Positions 47,966 to 58,840 of a DNA stretch of 64,000 nucleotides are shown here, in pieces (position 1 is the stretch's first letter; the number at the start of each line of letters is the position of its first letter). Position numbers and translations under genes: made by a program. The notes under the pieces were generated by a model. That model saw only the letters and a list, made by a program, of their open reading frames with translations, was not told the origin of the DNA and made no database searches. The DNA comes from Ceratodon purpureus (lineage: Eukaryota; Streptophyta; Bryopsida; Pseudoditrichales; Ditrichaceae), in the NCBI GenBank assembly GCA_014871385.1, contig CM026426.1, positions 39,215,799 through 39,279,798 on the forward strand. Direction: 5' to 3'.

Positions 47966-48834
47966 GCTTTCCTTTATTTTCCTATATTATTACATGCACA
48001 TCCCTCTAAGAATATGCTTCTCATTTTAAGGACTCGGCTGATTAGTAAATCACTGAATGAATTTACTTAAGAATTGTACATCCCCGAGGTGAAAGAAATT
48101 TCATATAAGATTCACTATGTTTATTTAAGGCGTACAGGGGTGGAGGAATCATCTCCTACTACAACTTCAATTCAGAGTTTTTTTACATTCAATTATAGGC
48201 CAATTTCGGGGATTCACAATTTAACGCTATGGTCAAATTAAATATACGTGAAGAACAATAAGTAATAGAGCTTTGATATCTAACAATAATCATGCAAAAT
48301 ATTGAAACTGTATGTTCTTTTTGCACAAAGTAATATTGATAACTCAAGTACATGTGATGGTTTCTAAAAGTAAAAAAGTGTGACATACTCCTTTTAAATC
48401 TTACAACTATTATAATCTACTAGACAACGCATCTATGTTCTATTCTGCGGATTCTATCTATTTCCTGAAAAGTCTTCAGCACGGACCGATTTACTTCACA
48501 CCATATATTGTAGATATAAACCCTCCAAATCTGGCTAGATGTCACATCTGGAATCCTTGTTTCTAATGTCGTGATTACATTAATGACGTGTCACGCTTTG
48601 ATTGTTGTAGTATTTACATTCCACACCCCCCCTTTTAATAGTCTTTCGTCCAGACTATTCCATTGTACGGGTTATGGAGAATTTATCGCTCATACTTTCA
48701 CCAAAGGCCATTGAAGCAGCGTCCGTTAAAGCTCAAGAGAGATTTTCACAAATTATATCGGAGGTGGAACGTGCTATATATAGATTCATTGTCATCAAAA
48801 TAGAAGTGCAAATACTTGCATATTCTTTAAGAAT

Positions 48835-48838
<4 letters not shown>

Positions 48839-48903
<65 letters not shown>
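48839..48903. repeat. (TA)n microsatellite
   Basis: An unbroken alternation of T and A for about 65 bp. The long IY-repeat frames read through it on both strands are artefacts. Confidence 0.95.
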
Positions 48904-48905
<2 letters not shown>

Positions 48906-49144
48906 CCATATTTCCATATTTCATTTTTTATGTGAAGTTATGAAATGCATTGAGTATTTAAATTGTACTTTAATTCTTCGTGTTCATATTCTCAAATTTT
49001 TTTAGATTCTTCATATTTATTTTGTGATTTGTATTCAAATTCTTGATTGAGTGTATATAGATGCACTTCCGAAAGACGATTGAGATGCAGCAGAAATTGA
49101 GGTCATAAATCTACAAGCTCAAGTGAAGATTTTGTACTATCAAC

Positions 49145-49385
49145 CGTATGGGACGACGCTAAAGTGCGAGCGGTGAGCGGTGAGCGGAGAGCGGAGAGCG
49201 GAGAGCGGTAACTTTTCGGATATTTTGATGAAAATGTGAATTAGAGCGGTAAGATTACGGTATTTTATGGAGTAACAATTTTTTGCTTTTTAAAAATTCT
49301 AAATGTACTTCGGAATGTGACCTATGGCCGTGGACAATTTCAGTGAAATGACTGAAGGACGTAGATCTATGACCGTGGAAATCTT
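49145..49385 (+). repeat. GAGCGG-rich repeat end 3
   Basis: TATGGGACGACGCTAAAGTG leads into GAGCGG/GTGAGCGG units (49168-49207). CTATGGCCGTGGAC (about 49323) and ATGACCGTGGA (about 49370) follow, the same ingredients as at 34.2 kb and in the same orientation. A matching inverted partner further right was not found. Confidence 0.5.
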
Positions 49386-49801
49386 GGTGTTGGGATCAGT
49401 GGACAGTACGGGCTAACACCCGTGGAATGCTGTCATAAGAACTGTTCGTTCGGTGCTTATTTTGCAAATAGTGGTCCGAAGTACAAAATCTATCACTCTT
49501 TTATGACAGTTAAGAATTTGTGTCTTTCTAAACATGCTAAAGTGACCTTTCATATGTCAAGAACCATTCAACCGGTCACCTCCTCAAATGCGTTTGACGA
49601 TTCAAAACATCGAACTTCATTTATTGATCACTTCTTGCCTAGATTCTACCGAGTGAATGACTGCTTGAGCTTGAGTTGAATACATCGTGATCCTTTTTGA
49701 ACACAATATTAGTCTTCCAGTAATTCCTCTATTACAATTTCCAGGCAGAATCAAAAAAAAACATTGTTGCACATAGTGATAGTTCTTGCCCATCTATAGA
49801 T

Positions 49802-50332
49802 ATGCGAAACCGGGTCAGTAAGAATCAACATTGTTCTCTGATTTTTTTAATGTTCTTATATTTTCATTGCGTACATGCTTCGCGACCAAATACACATAGT
49901 CCCCTTCAGATTCAAAACGCATCTCCTCATCCGGTTATAGTGAATTGTGCCGAAAAGAAAGCGGCCAATGGACTAGTGAGAATGAAATACGGTTTCTCTA
50001 AAAATCTTAGTCCAAATTCGGCAACTCTTCTTCGTTCTCCGCTTCAACAACGTATGAATTTGGAAATGTTCAGACACAATCTGTTCTGCAGATTTACGTA
50101 CGAAACCAGGAGTTGGAATGGCGTGGAATCCTATATTGTTGAACCTGTCTGCGTTTATGAAAATCCAAAAGTGCTGAGCAAGCGAAACAAGTTGGCAGGA
50201 TACTCGGACAATGATTGTCCAATCTGTGATGAATGGCGCATTCTGAGGAACCTCAATGTCGATGGAGAATTCAGGCCGACGGAGTATATGTCTCTCAATT
50301 CTGTCCTCCTCGAGGTTGTAAGCACTTTTTGA
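49802..50332 (+). CDS. Predicted secreted protein, family uncertain
   Basis: An intact 176-codon frame has a hydrophobic N-terminus (LIFLMFLYFHCVHAS, about residues 11-26) typical of a signal peptide. It has a Cys-containing middle (HNLFCRFTYETRSW) and a closing CPICDEWRI motif. The pattern is loosely reminiscent of plant S-protein homologues (secreted small Cys proteins that end in C..C.W.I), but I could not confirm the core motifs. It lies between the GAGCGG repeat and MULE copy 2, and may be a host gene. Confidence 0.35.
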   Translation: MRNRVSKNQHCSLIFLMFLYFHCVHASRPNTHSPLQIQNASPHPVIVNCAEKKAANGLVRMKYGFSKNLSPNSATLLRSPLQQRMNLEMFRHNLFCRFTYETRSWNGVESYIVEPVCVYENPKVLSKRNKLAGYSDNDCPICDEWRILRNLNVDGEFRPTEYMSLNSVLLEVVSTF

Positions 50333-50370
50333 AGAAGGGCCAGTTCAGGAAAAATCCATACACCTGAGGA

Positions 50371-50865
50371 TTGATTGATAGACTTGGCGACTACTTTGTT
50401 TCAATACTTAATGACCTCAACCACGAATTGATGCTGGTTTACGGGCCAGTAAATGGTGCTACGACAGTCAGAACACTGCCATCCCTTCTTCAAAGAGAAT
50501 CTAAGAATGAACGTACTACAGGAGTTATCTTAAGAAGAGCTACACATCCACATTTTATTACAAAATGGATATGCAACTTCATTCTAATAGCAACAAGGCA
50601 ATCCCGTAATAATGTATTTCTATGGATACCACCTGATGACCTTGATCAGTCCATGTTGTGTATTGATTGCGCTTGGAAAGCAAATGACAGTGGTATTTTC
50701 CTGGATACGAGAAGCTGTCACCGGAACGGCCCTAAGTGGGTAATACAATTTGATTGGATTGGACGTTGTGAGGCAGTAGTGGATGTCGAGGATCGTCACT
50801 CAACAGCCGATGTGGATGATGAAAATCCAAGCAAGCGTCAAAAACTAGAACACAATGAATTATGA
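50371..50865 (+). CDS. Hypothetical protein with C-terminal basic motif
   Basis: A 164-codon frame starting MIDRLGDYFVSILND follows 38 bp after the preceding frame on the same strand and could be the second part of one gene. It ends in an acidic patch and a nuclear-localisation-like SKRQKLEHNEL. No known domain is recognised. The frame is intact. Confidence 0.35.
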   Translation: MIDRLGDYFVSILNDLNHELMLVYGPVNGATTVRTLPSLLQRESKNERTTGVILRRATHPHFITKWICNFILIATRQSRNNVFLWIPPDDLDQSMLCIDCAWKANDSGIFLDTRSCHRNGPKWVIQFDWIGRCEAVVDVEDRHSTADVDDENPSKRQKLEHNEL

Positions 50866-51138
50866 CTACAGTGCCCAGCAGAGAAGTGATTGGAACAATG
50901 ATATGCAACATAACATACACACATACGCACGTACAACAATCAGCGACAGAAAGAGCAGTTCTGATAAGAATATAAATTACTATAGAGGACGTTGATTTCA
51001 AAACGGTGTACGGTCTCAATGGTCATGCATAAATCTAGTGGTGGGGTTAATACGGTCAGAAGCTTCCACCTTAGTCATTATATTCTGACAAAGCTAGGCC
51101 ACTGGTATACCGCCCTTTCAAACAAAGTTCGTTGTGTT

Positions 51139-54100
51139 CTAGAAGTCTAAGAAGGAATTGGGAATGCCCAAGCACTTACGATAAGGCGATGGCACAATTA
51201 TTGCTGTGCTTGGTTGACGGAGCCTTCTTGTTCCGTCGGATGAGCTTTCTTGATCGCCGGGTAGGGAACTCGTCCGAGTATGGCAGTATGCCGGCGTAGG
51301 GTAGGCCGAGAAGTCCACTGCCGCTGCCCGGTCTTGAAAGAGTCTTCTCGGTGACATCTCCTTCTGCTGGGGGAGTCTAAAGCCAGCATTTTCTAGAGAG
51401 AGGATCTCTTTCTTTGTCAACTTTGTCCCAAGTTTCACGGACCACACCTCAGGTACCTTTGGCACCGATAGGACCCACTTCCGTTTGCTACCCTTGATAA
51501 ACCTGTCAATGTCGTCATTGCAGAAAAAGAACTAATGACTCTCTATTCTGTCTTTCCTGTAGTTCTTCATGAAACCCGTGTATGTTGGCGCTGCAGTGCT
51601 CTTCTCGTGCTGCACGATCCGTGCCACGCATTTCTTCTTAGTCACAGCATGTTGGGCAAAGCAGGCCTTAGCGGATGTCTTAGGAAGTCGTGCAATGTGC
51701 CACTCGGAAGGGTTGCAGGGAGTCTCCTCCACTGAAGTGACGTGATGGTAGTCGACTCGAGGTAGAGACTGGTCAAGTTGAAGGTCAGCTTGGTCCTCTT
51801 CGCTGCTTGTAGGAGAATCCGCTATTACCATAGTCAGAGGATAGTCGCTCTCCCGGCGTGCAGCTCTAGTCTGGACACGAGGTCTTGACACAGAGATCTT
51901 GTCTGGCCTATGAGACTCCCGTTCAACTCCAAAGGCAACATCAAGTTTACGTTTCAGAGAGATATAGACCTCCTCCCCTTCAAGATGCGGGTCCTTGGTG
52001 CACCATTCGTCCGCTCCTGGCATGTTCATAATCACTTCGTGAAGGACTTTCGGGTTTCCTGTCCTTGCTGCAGATCTCTGTGCACGTCGGAGCTTGAGCT
52101 CCTCTTTTGACGGACCTTTCCCAGGACGCTCCCCCTTTAGGAACTGGAAGTAGGCAACGCATTACATGAACGCCCTTACAAAGTCGTCCACAGCTACGAC
52201 ATACAAGTCGCTACCACGATCTCCAGACTGCTGCTTCCACCAGTTGTGGATTGATTCAGCAAGGTTGTAGAACGGCATCTCTGCGAGCTCATCTTCGCTA
52301 TGATTCTGCACACATTGGAGGTTAGGTTAGATAGCTGGGTGTCCAATAATTGACTGTAGGGCACCAAACTTCAGATGCGACAGAGATTATAAGGATATGG
52401 TTTAATTACCAATTCCATGTAACCTCCCTATTGGCGATACCGGTATTGCTAGAACAAAAGCCATGTTTCCAGATCTGAGAGCCCTTTTTCTGTTGCTGCG
52501 CCGGCTGACATCCACCATGCTCGGATTGCCAAGAACTTTGTTTCAGCTTCCGCCATTGTCGTGGTATTCTTGTACTGCTGGCAGAGTTTGATGTGCTGCG
52601 CTCGTAGGTCCGGTCGAATGTGAGCCTTTGTATGTTGCTCTAGAGACTGCCTCCAATGGAATAGGCATGTCCTCTCCCTATCAATCATCATCTCGGAGGC
52701 GTTACCGCTTCCATAGATAATGCGAACTGCATTGAAGTTCGCTTCGGCACCATCCGCCATAAAGCCCTTAAAGTTAACTCTCTCGACCCCGTGAGTCTCC
52801 ATGATAGCATTCAGATTCTTCCAGAGGACGGACTAGGCTGCCGTGTCCTCCGACTGCATGTCGCACGCTGCGATTGTCATTATCCGACAATAGGTGGGGT
52901 CATAGACGTGGCAGGCCATCGTTACCCAGGCCCCGACTCGCCTCACGTGGTCAAACATGATCCACGCGTTGTCCAAGTCACCCCCAATATGCATACGCTT
53001 AACTAAATTGACTCCACTACCCGACCCTACCTCAGACATCTTGAAGACATACACCTTCGCAGCATCATCGCCTTGCCCCAGAAACAAGTTGTTTTGGATA
53101 AACTTCCAGTTGCTGAAGTTTCACAGCATTCTGATGCTGTCTATGGTCCCAAAGCGCCTAACAGCCTTGAACGAGGTAATGCAATTTCTGATGTTTGGGG
53201 AAGAAAAGTGCTTACATCGGTCAAAGATTGGTTCGAGCTCCTCCAATTCCAGAATCCTCTGCGGTTCACCTTCCTTGGCCAGAAGTAATGGGCCCAGCAG
53301 CTCCTTCGCAGTTTCGAGGACGATGGCGGAATTGGTGGCGGACGGGGTACGCTCCACCTGCTCCTTGATCAAGTTCATCGTATGTTCGTCAAAGTTGCGG
53401 TTCTCGCCGGACTTCACTGGATGGTCGTGAGTTCCCAGGTGAACGCATGCTCTCGTCATGTGAGGTCCCGCACTGACGTAGTATATCCTTGCAGGGCAAA
53501 GCGCAACGCAGGTCGGTGGTGTATTGCAAGACTTACAGACTACAGTGGAACTTTGCGGCGGGTTAGATCCAACTTCAAACAGTCTCTCAGATATCCCATC
53601 CCATTCAGTCTCATTCAATCCTGAAGTCGTGTTTCCACGTGTCAGATACTCACATTTGACATTGTCACAACGGAGATGGCCAAGGCACAACGAAGAACGG
53701 AAGACCAACTTCACGTCGTTCTGAATATTCGAAGTCACTGTGCGAGTCCAAGGGTGTCCATCGTATTTCCTATCCATTCCCCATAACTGCTTTGCAGCGG
53801 AGTGATGGTCGTGAGCACCTAAGGGTGGGAACTCGAAAATGACATCGCCGTTGTACTGAGGTGGAAGGTACTGAACTTCCTGCATTCTAATTGCATTAAA
53901 ATTGGTGCGCGAGAGAACACTCTTTGACCTCTTACGAGCGCTAAGCTTCATGAGGCACTGAACGACACTTTCTGAAGGGGAGACTGCAACACTAGACGGA
54001 ACCGAGGACTTCACAGGGACAACCACCTCCTCACAATTATCACCTGCAACACTAGAAGGAACTGCAGACTCCACAGTGACAACCACCTCCTCACGATTAT

Positions 54101-54640
54101 CATCTGCAATTGGCAGTGTCTTCTCCTTGCTCTCATGGATCACCGGAATCTCTTCTGCGTTTTCACTATTGGAGTCATCACTCAGCTCATAGATGGTCTG
54201 AAGACTTGGCTCTGTCTTGACCTTCCTCAACAACGGTTCAGACTCAAGGCACACCGTTGTGGACGATTGGGGAGTAAGCAATTCAGTAGAGGCAGCTAGT
54301 AGAGACTCGGTAACTCCGTAAACTCTATACTTTCTAGGTTTGAGCATCCAGAACGTTCCAATCTCATTCTGAGTTGACAACTGACCCACGGCATGCGAGA
54401 GAGCACCAGTGATGTCGTCAAAGAACTCCTCTTTTATATGCAGTGATTCCTCACGAAACCGAAATCAAAGACTCAGAGTGGTGGAACTGATCATAGCGGG
54501 GCCATCTACACCCAGAGGAAAGGTAATCGGAACGGAATGCGAATCCGCACAAAGAATGACCATCGAGTTCAAATTAAGAGGCACCTGCAACAATAAGATC
54601 TGTAAAGAGGAATAAAAACAAAGAGGGACGCATAAGAATT
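51139..54640 (-). mobile_element. MULE-type transposase gene, copy 2 (degenerate)
   Basis: Same order of parts as copy 1. N-terminal FREESLHIKEEFFDD and YRVYGVTESLLAAS; the main block (54389-53121) with CDNVKCEYL, CKSCNTPPTC and GTHDHPVK; the catalytic region (53087-52449) with YDPTYCRIMT, FMADGAEAN and CLFHW; then EWHIARLPKTSAKACFAQ and a C-terminal remnant to 51139. In-frame stops, each placed where copy 1 has a sense codon, lie at 54465-54467 (TGA), 53121-53123 (TGA) and 52833-52835 (TAG). A further TAA lies at 52162-52164. The gene therefore cannot make a full transposase. Alignment with copy 1 is continuous but clearly diverged (under about half identical by eye), so this is an old relative. 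The SWIM finger seen in copy 1 is not clearly preserved. Confidence 0.7.
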
Positions 54641-54984
54641 CTTTAGTGGTTAAGTATGATGCCAAATATAATCATCGAGTGGTTATCTCCGAGTGGTGGA
54701 ATAGGAAGGAAACCGAATTTGCATGCTATAGCACTGTAATCTTAATGAGACGCTTTGTACGTACTTAGTTTGGCAACTGTAATTTATTACATAGGGATTA
54801 GTACACGTACCCGCCCTAATCAGCAGAATTAATCCAGAGTCTGAGATACGACAGTCATGACTGATTATGACAGCAACTTCCTAAAATATTATCCTCAAAA
54901 ATCGAATGAAATTGTTCAGTGTTACATTGGAACCACTCAATTCATAATGGTCTAGAAGTAACTAATAAAAGCAACCCCTGGGAC

Positions 54985-55491
54985 CTATATTTGATGACTG
55001 CGTTTCATAGATCGCTGAGCAGCAGCGGAATCATTATTACTATCTTCTTCTCCTCCTTCTGTGCTATGAAGTGCTCGGCATCCTCTACTCTGTAGCTTAC
55101 GTCCTCTGGGCCGCGGGGTACTTCTTAAAAGAAGTCTGGAATATGTTCCAGGCTTGATGACCCCTACATTTGCGTACACATGGGAAGCATTACTAGAATT
55201 GCCCTCGTACTCCTAAACTTCAAGAGTGGCTGCTGGCAACGACCGGTCACATTCTTTTGCATCCAAAGTCATCACATCCGAGTGTATGATCGGTGCCTTG
55301 CACTGGGTGCAATCAGGCAACTTGGACTCCTCAATTGGTTCAAAAGGCCCGTCAAAATTACCTAAGGACATGCTCTCCTCTCTCTCCTGCTGTGTAACCG
55401 GAACTGAATGAGGAGGGGATTGATGCGGGTCCATCACGTCAGGAGTAAAAATATCATGTGAGAAGTCCGATACTGAATGTGGCGTTTGCAT
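54985..55491 (-). pseudogene. Acidic Ser-rich hypothetical gene with one TAG
   Basis: MQTPHSVSDFSHDIFTPDVM begins a frame open to 54985 except for a TAG at 55213-55215. The N-terminal half is Ser/Pro/Glu-rich; the C-terminal half is basic (STPRPRGRKLQSRG). No domain is recognised. It sits just upstream of MULE copy 2 on the same strand and opposite to the first exon of ParB/methyltransferase copy B, so it may be an accessory gene of the unit. Confidence 0.3.
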
Positions 55492-55837
55492 ATCTTATAT
55501 AGAGATTGACAGAACTTGACATTGCATTGAGGAATTCTGTTTTGAATTTAAGCGGGTATAAATAAAGGGGTTTTAGTAAATGCAAGCGGCATATCAAAGA
55601 CGGCCGCTTTGAAGATATTCTTCTTAACATGCAGTAAACAGCTGACAGTATGAAAGTTGAACTAACTTTGTCTATACAGCAGTAATTAAGTCTTGGTTAC
55701 CGGATCTTAACCATGACATGCGCTGTAATGTTATCAAGCAGTCGAGTACATATGAACATTTGGTCTGTTCACAGATTGTTCAAGCATAGCAATGTCATGG
55801 ATAAAAGAGCGGGTTTTATTTTAGCATACAAGCAGAG

Positions 55838-56104
55838 ATGATAACCAGATCGGGTGCAAAAGCTAAGCTAGAATCTAGAAGAGAGCGACGTCTAGAGAGG
55901 TTACAGAAGTTAGCGCTTAGAGACCACATAGGTACACCATACAATTTGCGTTCAACCATGGGGAGGAAGGGAGGAAACTCTAGTTAAGTTGTTGCTCGAG
56001 GAGAAGGGGGTGACGGTGATGCGTTTGATGAAGCCGAGGTCCAGCCAAAGAAACTTCAGTTTCTTGCCGACGGCGGTTGTTCAACTTTAATAAAGACTAC
56101 AAAG
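55838..56104 (+). pseudogene. Basic first exon, probably of ParB/methyltransferase copy B
   Basis: MITRSGAKAKLESRRERRLERLQK starts a basic exon. A TAA near 55985 interrupts it after MGRKGGNSS, and the frame then runs (EAEVQPKKLQFLADG) to a consensus donor (AAAG|GTAAGT at 56105). Its position, divergent from the MULE-side genes, matches the basic exon of copy A (40130-40560). Confidence 0.35.
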
Positions 56105-56499
56105 GTAAGTTACGTTGATATGTAGTTCACATTCCAGTCACATAGTTGATTTCATACATTATTCACTGATTACTAGTTCATGTTAAAAAGAGACTTGTTC
56201 GAGCTAGAATGATTACCGCTGTCCATATTCCACTCATTTCATGCATTTTACTCCGAGTAGACTCAAGAGTAGTAAACAAGTATGTAGTAGTTTAATTACA
56301 TCATCTAGGGCAAGGGGACCTTAGGCAGTCGGTACACAAGGCACATGAGCCCATCTGAGGCTGTCTTCTGAAACCATGGTTCACTAGGTAATGCTTGGCC
56401 TCGAGGCATCCACCTCCCTGCAAGATCTGCAAAGTGCTAGCTCTGAAAACGCAATCACCGAACCTGTTCTAAGCTAGTGAAATTGTTTCGCAAGAAGGG

Positions 56500-56574
56500 G
56501 ATTTGCAGGAAGTGGATTTGCAGGAAGAGGATTCGCAGGAAGGGGCTTTGCAGGAAGGGGCTTTGCAAGTTCAA
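56500..56574 (+). repeat. 15-bp tandem repeats, possibly coding
   Basis: Five units of about 15 bp (GATTTGCAGGAAGTG-like) in a row. In one frame they read DLQEV, DLQEE, DSQEG, ALQEG, ALQVQ and stay open, so they could be part of an exon of copy B. The units are regular but not identical. Confidence 0.6.
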
Positions 56575-56879
56575 CAGAGGGGCAGTCGACATCAGTTTCA
56601 GAAGTCAGATTCTTATTCCTCCTGCCCTAAGCAGTCTCAAAGGATGGTGGAGTTAGGCGCCTCTTTACAAGCGGAAGCCTAGAAAATGAGATAGAGATTA
56701 GGTGTGCTCGGAGAGGAACACAGTGGGTTATCATTACGTGATCCTGTAAATCGATGTCGTGGGCTGTACATGTGTCAGTGAGCAACCATTTGTTGGGTTC
56801 TTCATCTGCATTATATGACTTTGTTAGACTATCCAAGCCTAGGCTGATTTGCGAACATTCCCCCCTACTCTACTTGGAT

Positions 56880-57220
56880 ACAAATCTGAATGCGAATTTT
56901 AATGAAAGGGCCCGAGCAGACTCGCAGCCCGCACTTAAAGGTACTAGAATTTAGTAGTGTAACCAGGAGAATGGGCCCGAGCAGACTCGCAGCAGGCTCT
57001 TCAAGAAACTAGAATGGGGTAGTGTAACAAAGTGAAAGGGCCCGAGCAGAATCGCAGTAGGCAGTTGGAGGTACTAGAATTCGGTAGTGTATTCAGGTGA
57101 AAGGGCCCGAGCAGACTCTTGCAGGCTCTCCTAGAGATAAGAATTCGGTAGTGTAATCAGGTGAAAGGGCCCGACCAGACTCTTGCAGGCTCCTCTAGAA
57201 ATTTGAATTCCGTAGTGTAA
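56880..57220 (+). repeat. ~65-bp minisatellite, block 1
   Basis: Five units spaced 64-65 bp apart (GGGCCC at about 56908, 56973, 57038, 57103, 57167). The core is GGGCCCGAGCAGACTCGCAG, followed by a variable arm and GGTAGTGTAACCAGGTGAAA. Confidence 0.85.
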
Positions 57221-57479
57221 CGTCACTTCTTGTCGAGTTTCCATGTGGCCCTATTATATGTTTCTGTCAAGGTCTTTGTGTATTTCGGTTTGGTTGGTTG
57301 AAGTTAAGTAAGTATGGTCTTAGGGCTGAGGCATATAGACCATCACATTCGGGCATATGAAGATTCTAGGACTGTTTGAAATCACAACATATACAAGGAT
57401 ATCATAGCCATTTGAAATGTCATTACTGCCTCTTCGTAGGTCACCATAGCCATATCATAGGTCATCATAGCGATTCCCA

Positions 57480-57945
57480 AGATCATCAGACTTGCAGCAG
57501 GCACTTGTAGGCAGTAGAATTGGGTAGTGTATGCAGGTGAAATGGCCCGAGCAGACTCGGAGCAGGCACCTCAAGAAATTAGAATTCGGTAGTATAACCA
57601 AGTGGAAGGGCCCGAGCAGACTCGCAGCAGGCACTTGAAGGTAGTAGAATTTGGTAGTGTAACCAAGTGAAAGGGCCCGAGGAGACTCTTGCAGGCTCTT
57701 CTAATAATTAGAATGAGGTAGTGTAACCAGGTGGAAGGGCCCAAGCAGACACCTCAGGGTACTAGAATTTGGTAATGTAACCAGGTGGAATGGCCCGAGC
57801 AGACTCGCAGCAGGCACTTGTAGGTAGTAGAATTCGATAGTGTAAGCAGGTGAAACGGCCCGAGCATACTCTTGCTGGCTCCTCTTGAAATTAGAATGAG
57901 ATAGTGTAACCAGGTGGAATGGCCCGAGCAGACTCGCAACAGTGT
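57480..57945 (+). repeat. ~65-bp minisatellite, block 2
   Basis: Seven units by eye, with one shortened (57738-57790), preceded by a segment containing CATAGCCAT repeats. The same segment precedes block 4 at about 60.75-61.0 kb, so both blocks belong to a repeated composite. Confidence 0.8.
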
Positions 57946-58129
57946 ATTAAATGACGAAATCAAGTGTAAAAACCGACAAAAGTAGATCTCAAAGACGAAC
58001 ATAGTCATTTTTGTACTTCTAACTATCATGAGTACGTAGATCCTCAGTTCATTTGTTGGTTCAGAAGTCTGCTCGGGCCTAATAACTACATATTTTGAGC
58101 TTATTCCTTGGTATTTCTCAAAAAAGCTT

Positions 58130-58345
58130 TTGGAATGATGTAGTGTAACAAGGTGACAGGGCCCGAGCAGACTCGGAGCAGGCACTTGAAGGTAGGAGAA
58201 TTCGGTAGTGTAACTAGGTGAAAGGGCCCGAGCAGACTCTTGTAGGCTCTTCTAAAAATTAGAATGAGGTAGTGTAACCAAGTGAAAGGGCCCGAGCAAA
58301 CTTGCAGAGGCTGTTCAATCAATTGCAAGGTGCAAGGGCCCGAGC
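58130..58345 (+). repeat. ~65-bp minisatellite, block 3
   Basis: Three to four units, the last two shortened. They are followed by isolated GGGCCGAGCA strings. Confidence 0.75.
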
Positions 58346-58840
58346 AGAGTCCCGGCAGGCTAGACACAGAGCTTAAAGAGATGTGCTGATGGTTTGCTCG
58401 TCTCCTAGCACGCTTGCAGCAACGTTGTTTGGACTTATTTAATGTCGTTCAGGTGGTCATTATCAATTGGTATGGGCCGAGCAAATTCAATTTCTTGTTT
58501 ATTTACTTGAATTCATCGAATCACAGAGGATAGTCAGGTGTGACATAGTGTACCAAACCTTCTGCTTTCCGTCATGGCTGCGAAGTTCTGTTGGGAATGA
58601 CGTGCATTGTTTTTTATATCAGGCCATATGTTGAGTTTAAATTGAAGCACGTGCTACTGGTCAATACTGATTCATATTGGATATTACTCTATCTTTGTTT
58701 GGCAACTATTGTGCTAGGTCCTCAACCATCTATTGCAGAACTTTGATCATGCACAATTTTGTACCTGCTGGGCTGCATTCTCTCCTAAAATTCGTATTCT
58801 TCATTCGCTATTTTAATGTGGTATTATGTGAGATTGTAGG

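Noticed and set aside
48733-48943. IYIYIY-repeat frames on both strands
   Set aside because: Read through a (TA)n microsatellite.
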